Assembly: GCA_008973525.1 (NCBI GenBank)
Contig: WACJ01000250.1
Coordinates: 310,001-374,000 of the forward strand
From: Stenopsyche tienmushanensis
Lineage: Eukaryota; Arthropoda; Insecta; Trichoptera; Stenopsychidae
DNA: 64,000 bases
Reading direction: 5' to 3'
Shown: positions 61,721-64,000 of the stretch, piece after piece
Numbering within the stretch: the first letter of the stretch is position 1
Layout: the number at the start of each line of letters is the position of its first letter
Position numbers and translations under genes: made by a program
Notes under the pieces: model-generated
Told to the model about the DNA's origin: nothing
Databases searched by the model: none
Seen by the model: the letters and a program-made list of their open reading frames with translations, nothing else

Positions 61721-64000
61721 TATATATTACTTAAGATCAATATTGTTTGAATCAACATATTTTTCGCTTATATTAAATAGAAATATCATTGTGAAATTCA
61801 CTCGGATCATAATAATTGTTTTATAATAATAAATTTCAAAAACGATTTTTAAAAACAGTTTATAAACTATTTTAATCAATTATTATTTAATCATATGCTT
61901 AATAAGCAGGACATGTGCTGTAGAAAAACTCTGAGACTTAAATATTTCCACCGAGCTTATGTATCCTAAGAATGCCATTTGCTATCATCTGTCGAACACT
62001 TAAATATTTGTTCTGTCATAAAAAAAAAAGTTGGCTGGGAAAAAAACTCAAAAAAGGCTTCACTGGAGAGAACGTGTCTGAATATTTTACGTCGATCTAC
62101 GCTGTCGTAGCTCAAGTCGTTGGACATGACCTAAATTTGATAAGATTTTCCGAGACGCGAATGTAACTAGTAAATGTCATAAAGTGCGACTTACCAGGAA
62201 GTCTACAGATAAATGATAAACTCTCTTTCATAGCCCATGGAAGATAATTTTGAAGCTATAAGTGTCGGATAAATTTATTGTTTTTTTTCTTTCTTATAAT
62301 TTTAATAATTTGAGATGAATTTTAAATTCTGACAACGTAGATCTATGTATTTGACATTGAAACTATACATTTTGTTGTAAAATAATTTTAAAATTGATCC
62401 CAATCGTGTTTAAATTTCGTTTGTCGTCGCTGTTGTAACATGAGAACGTTAAATCAAATGGATTTTAATTGCGACATCATCAAGCCTTCATTGCGCTCTA
62501 CATTTTTTACGAATTTTATCGCATTTTTTTTTTGTAATTTTAATGTAAATTACAAGATCTATGCTTTCAAAAACCTTCTTCAGTTTTACGCGTAATAATT
62601 TCTACCGTAAGTTTCCAGACTATCAAACTGTGACTACGGAGAGCTCTTAAAAGATGAGACAAACGACTTTCTTCGAAGTTTTATGACTTGTGAATAGATT
62701 TTGTTTGTTCTTAATATTTTTTATGAGAAGACACTAATGTTTTTTTGGCTTCTCATCATAGAAATATCAGCGAAGCGTTTATTTTAATAAACAACAAAAA
62801 ATAATGCTTAAAAACTCACGCAAGATGAAAAGTTTTCAGCGCAATTAAAACCTCGTTCTGTAACAAGTTTTTTTGGTGAAGATAAAAAAATAATAATGTA
62901 AATGTCAAGAGCTCGGACGAAAATAAAATTTAATCCAACAAATTTCGTTTTATTCTATTACATCGGATAATAACGTAAAATTGAGCAATTTGGGCCTTAA
63001 CACATAAATTTTCATATGGCCTTAAAAATATTTGAACTGTAATATTTATCTTCATTAGTGACTATCAAACTTTAAATGCCATGAACTTAAATTAAAGATT
63101 AATGGGGCTCTACAATATTGGTTTTTACTTGCGATACTTTTTTGATACCCTCAACTTGAACTTACAACCCTCAGACACCAGTGCTCTTATACACCCATAA
63201 TATAGGGAAGGCGGATCGATACTTTAAAGTATTATAAATAGACAGATTTTCAGGTGGTCGTAGCTTGCCAATGATCAGAATATAAATTAACGTGTATTAA
63301 TAAGCGGGTCGCAATCGATATTCGGCCTTTTTTGCATTCCGGCCTAATATGACTATTCTCAATTATGGGACCGTCACAAAAGTATATCCAGAGCATGGCT
63401 TGGGGTCGTGTTTTGATTTATTGGGTCAATAAGGCATGGCCATTGCTGCGTGGGGATAAAACCAATGGGTTATTTGTATAAAGGTTTCATTGTTCGGCTG
63501 CGGGCATAGATTACATTATACAATTTGTCTCTCTGATTGTTCAACCCGAAAGAAATCATCGAACAGGAAAACTGTTCTATATTTATCATGCGCTGAATTA
63601 AAAATAAGCCAAGGCAATCGAACTCAAAAGGGGTGGAGATGCGATGAAACTTCCCAAGCGGTATCATAATCCAGGTCAAAAAGCATGTCTTATGCCAATA
63701 AAAAGATATGACTCAAATTCAATCATTTGTCTATTGAAATTCTCACTTGGTCTTTTAAAATTGAAAAGTAGACATTTATGTTTCAAATCAATCAATGTTT
63801 GGCAATGTCGATTACCTTTTGGATCATTATTGTAATGGTTTATACTAATAAACATGAAAAAATATCACCACAGCAAATAGCTTTGGTAATGATTCAGATT
63901 TAATGTAATTTTCTGTTTTTTAAAGATAAATAATAAAATAAAATTTCGCCAGGGATATTTATTTGTTTATCTTGGGATAAAATATCAACCCCAAAGATTA
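61721..64000. other. Non-coding DNA at right edge
   Basis: AT-rich; slightly less so at 63310-63660. The openings at 61972-62166, 63470-63679 and 63644-63835 are not recognisable as exons. Nothing else seen. Confidence 0.4.

Overview
The window is AT-rich eukaryotic DNA, almost entirely non-coding, with GT-AG introns, tRNA-derived SINE copies and short DNA transposons. Two recognisable genes mark it as an arthropod, most likely an insect. One is a Dpr-family (defective proboscis extension response) immunoglobulin-superfamily gene. The other is a small secreted single-domain von Willebrand factor C (SVWC) gene, a family that is essentially arthropod-specific. No bacterial, plasmid, phage or CRISPR features are present. 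The species cannot be determined from what is visible.

Layout. The dpr-like gene runs on the minus strand over the left 28 kb. A signal-peptide exon (28252-28375) is followed by a 23.3 kb intron. Next comes an exon with a low-complexity linker and the first half of Ig domain 1 (4566-4906), then a 2.3 kb intron and the exon for the middle of Ig 1 (2124-2225). The three exons join in phase (1, then 0) at consensus splice sites. The rest of Ig 1, Ig 2 and the C-terminus lie beyond position 1. A probable 5' UTR with a 20-codon upstream ORF lies just upstream of the start codon.

Inside the 23 kb intron, on the opposite strand, sits a complete three-exon SVWC gene (12815-13266, 104 residues). It has 66 and 71 bp introns, an upstream ORF whose stop overlaps the start codon, and a close AATAAA. 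The intron also holds SINE copies of two families, two unrecognised exon-like ORFs (14792-15184 minus, 20349-20482 plus) and a cluster of GGGATT-type inverted repeats. It further contains a 109-nt imperfect hairpin with about 33 base pairs (22388-22496), the best candidate for something undescribed.

From about 28.6 to 64 kb I find no gene I can support. That stretch is either upstream intergenic DNA or a long 5' intron. It contains TA-flanked mariner-like MITEs (38875-39205, and a fragment at 35633), perfect palindromes, a tandem homeodomain-type TAAT cluster, a decayed purine-rich ORF near 61.2-61.7 kb, and several relatively GC/CpG-rich islands that may be regulatory. A 970 bp TA-flanked pogo/Tigger-like element lies at 681-1650. 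Most open frames of 60-150 codons look like chance openings in AT-rich DNA.

Functional picture (family knowledge plus inference): the Dpr protein would act at neuronal surfaces in synaptic recognition with DIP partners, while the nested SVWC peptide would be secreted, a class often linked to immune, antiviral or nutritional responses. Nothing in the sequence shows a functional link beyond physical nesting.
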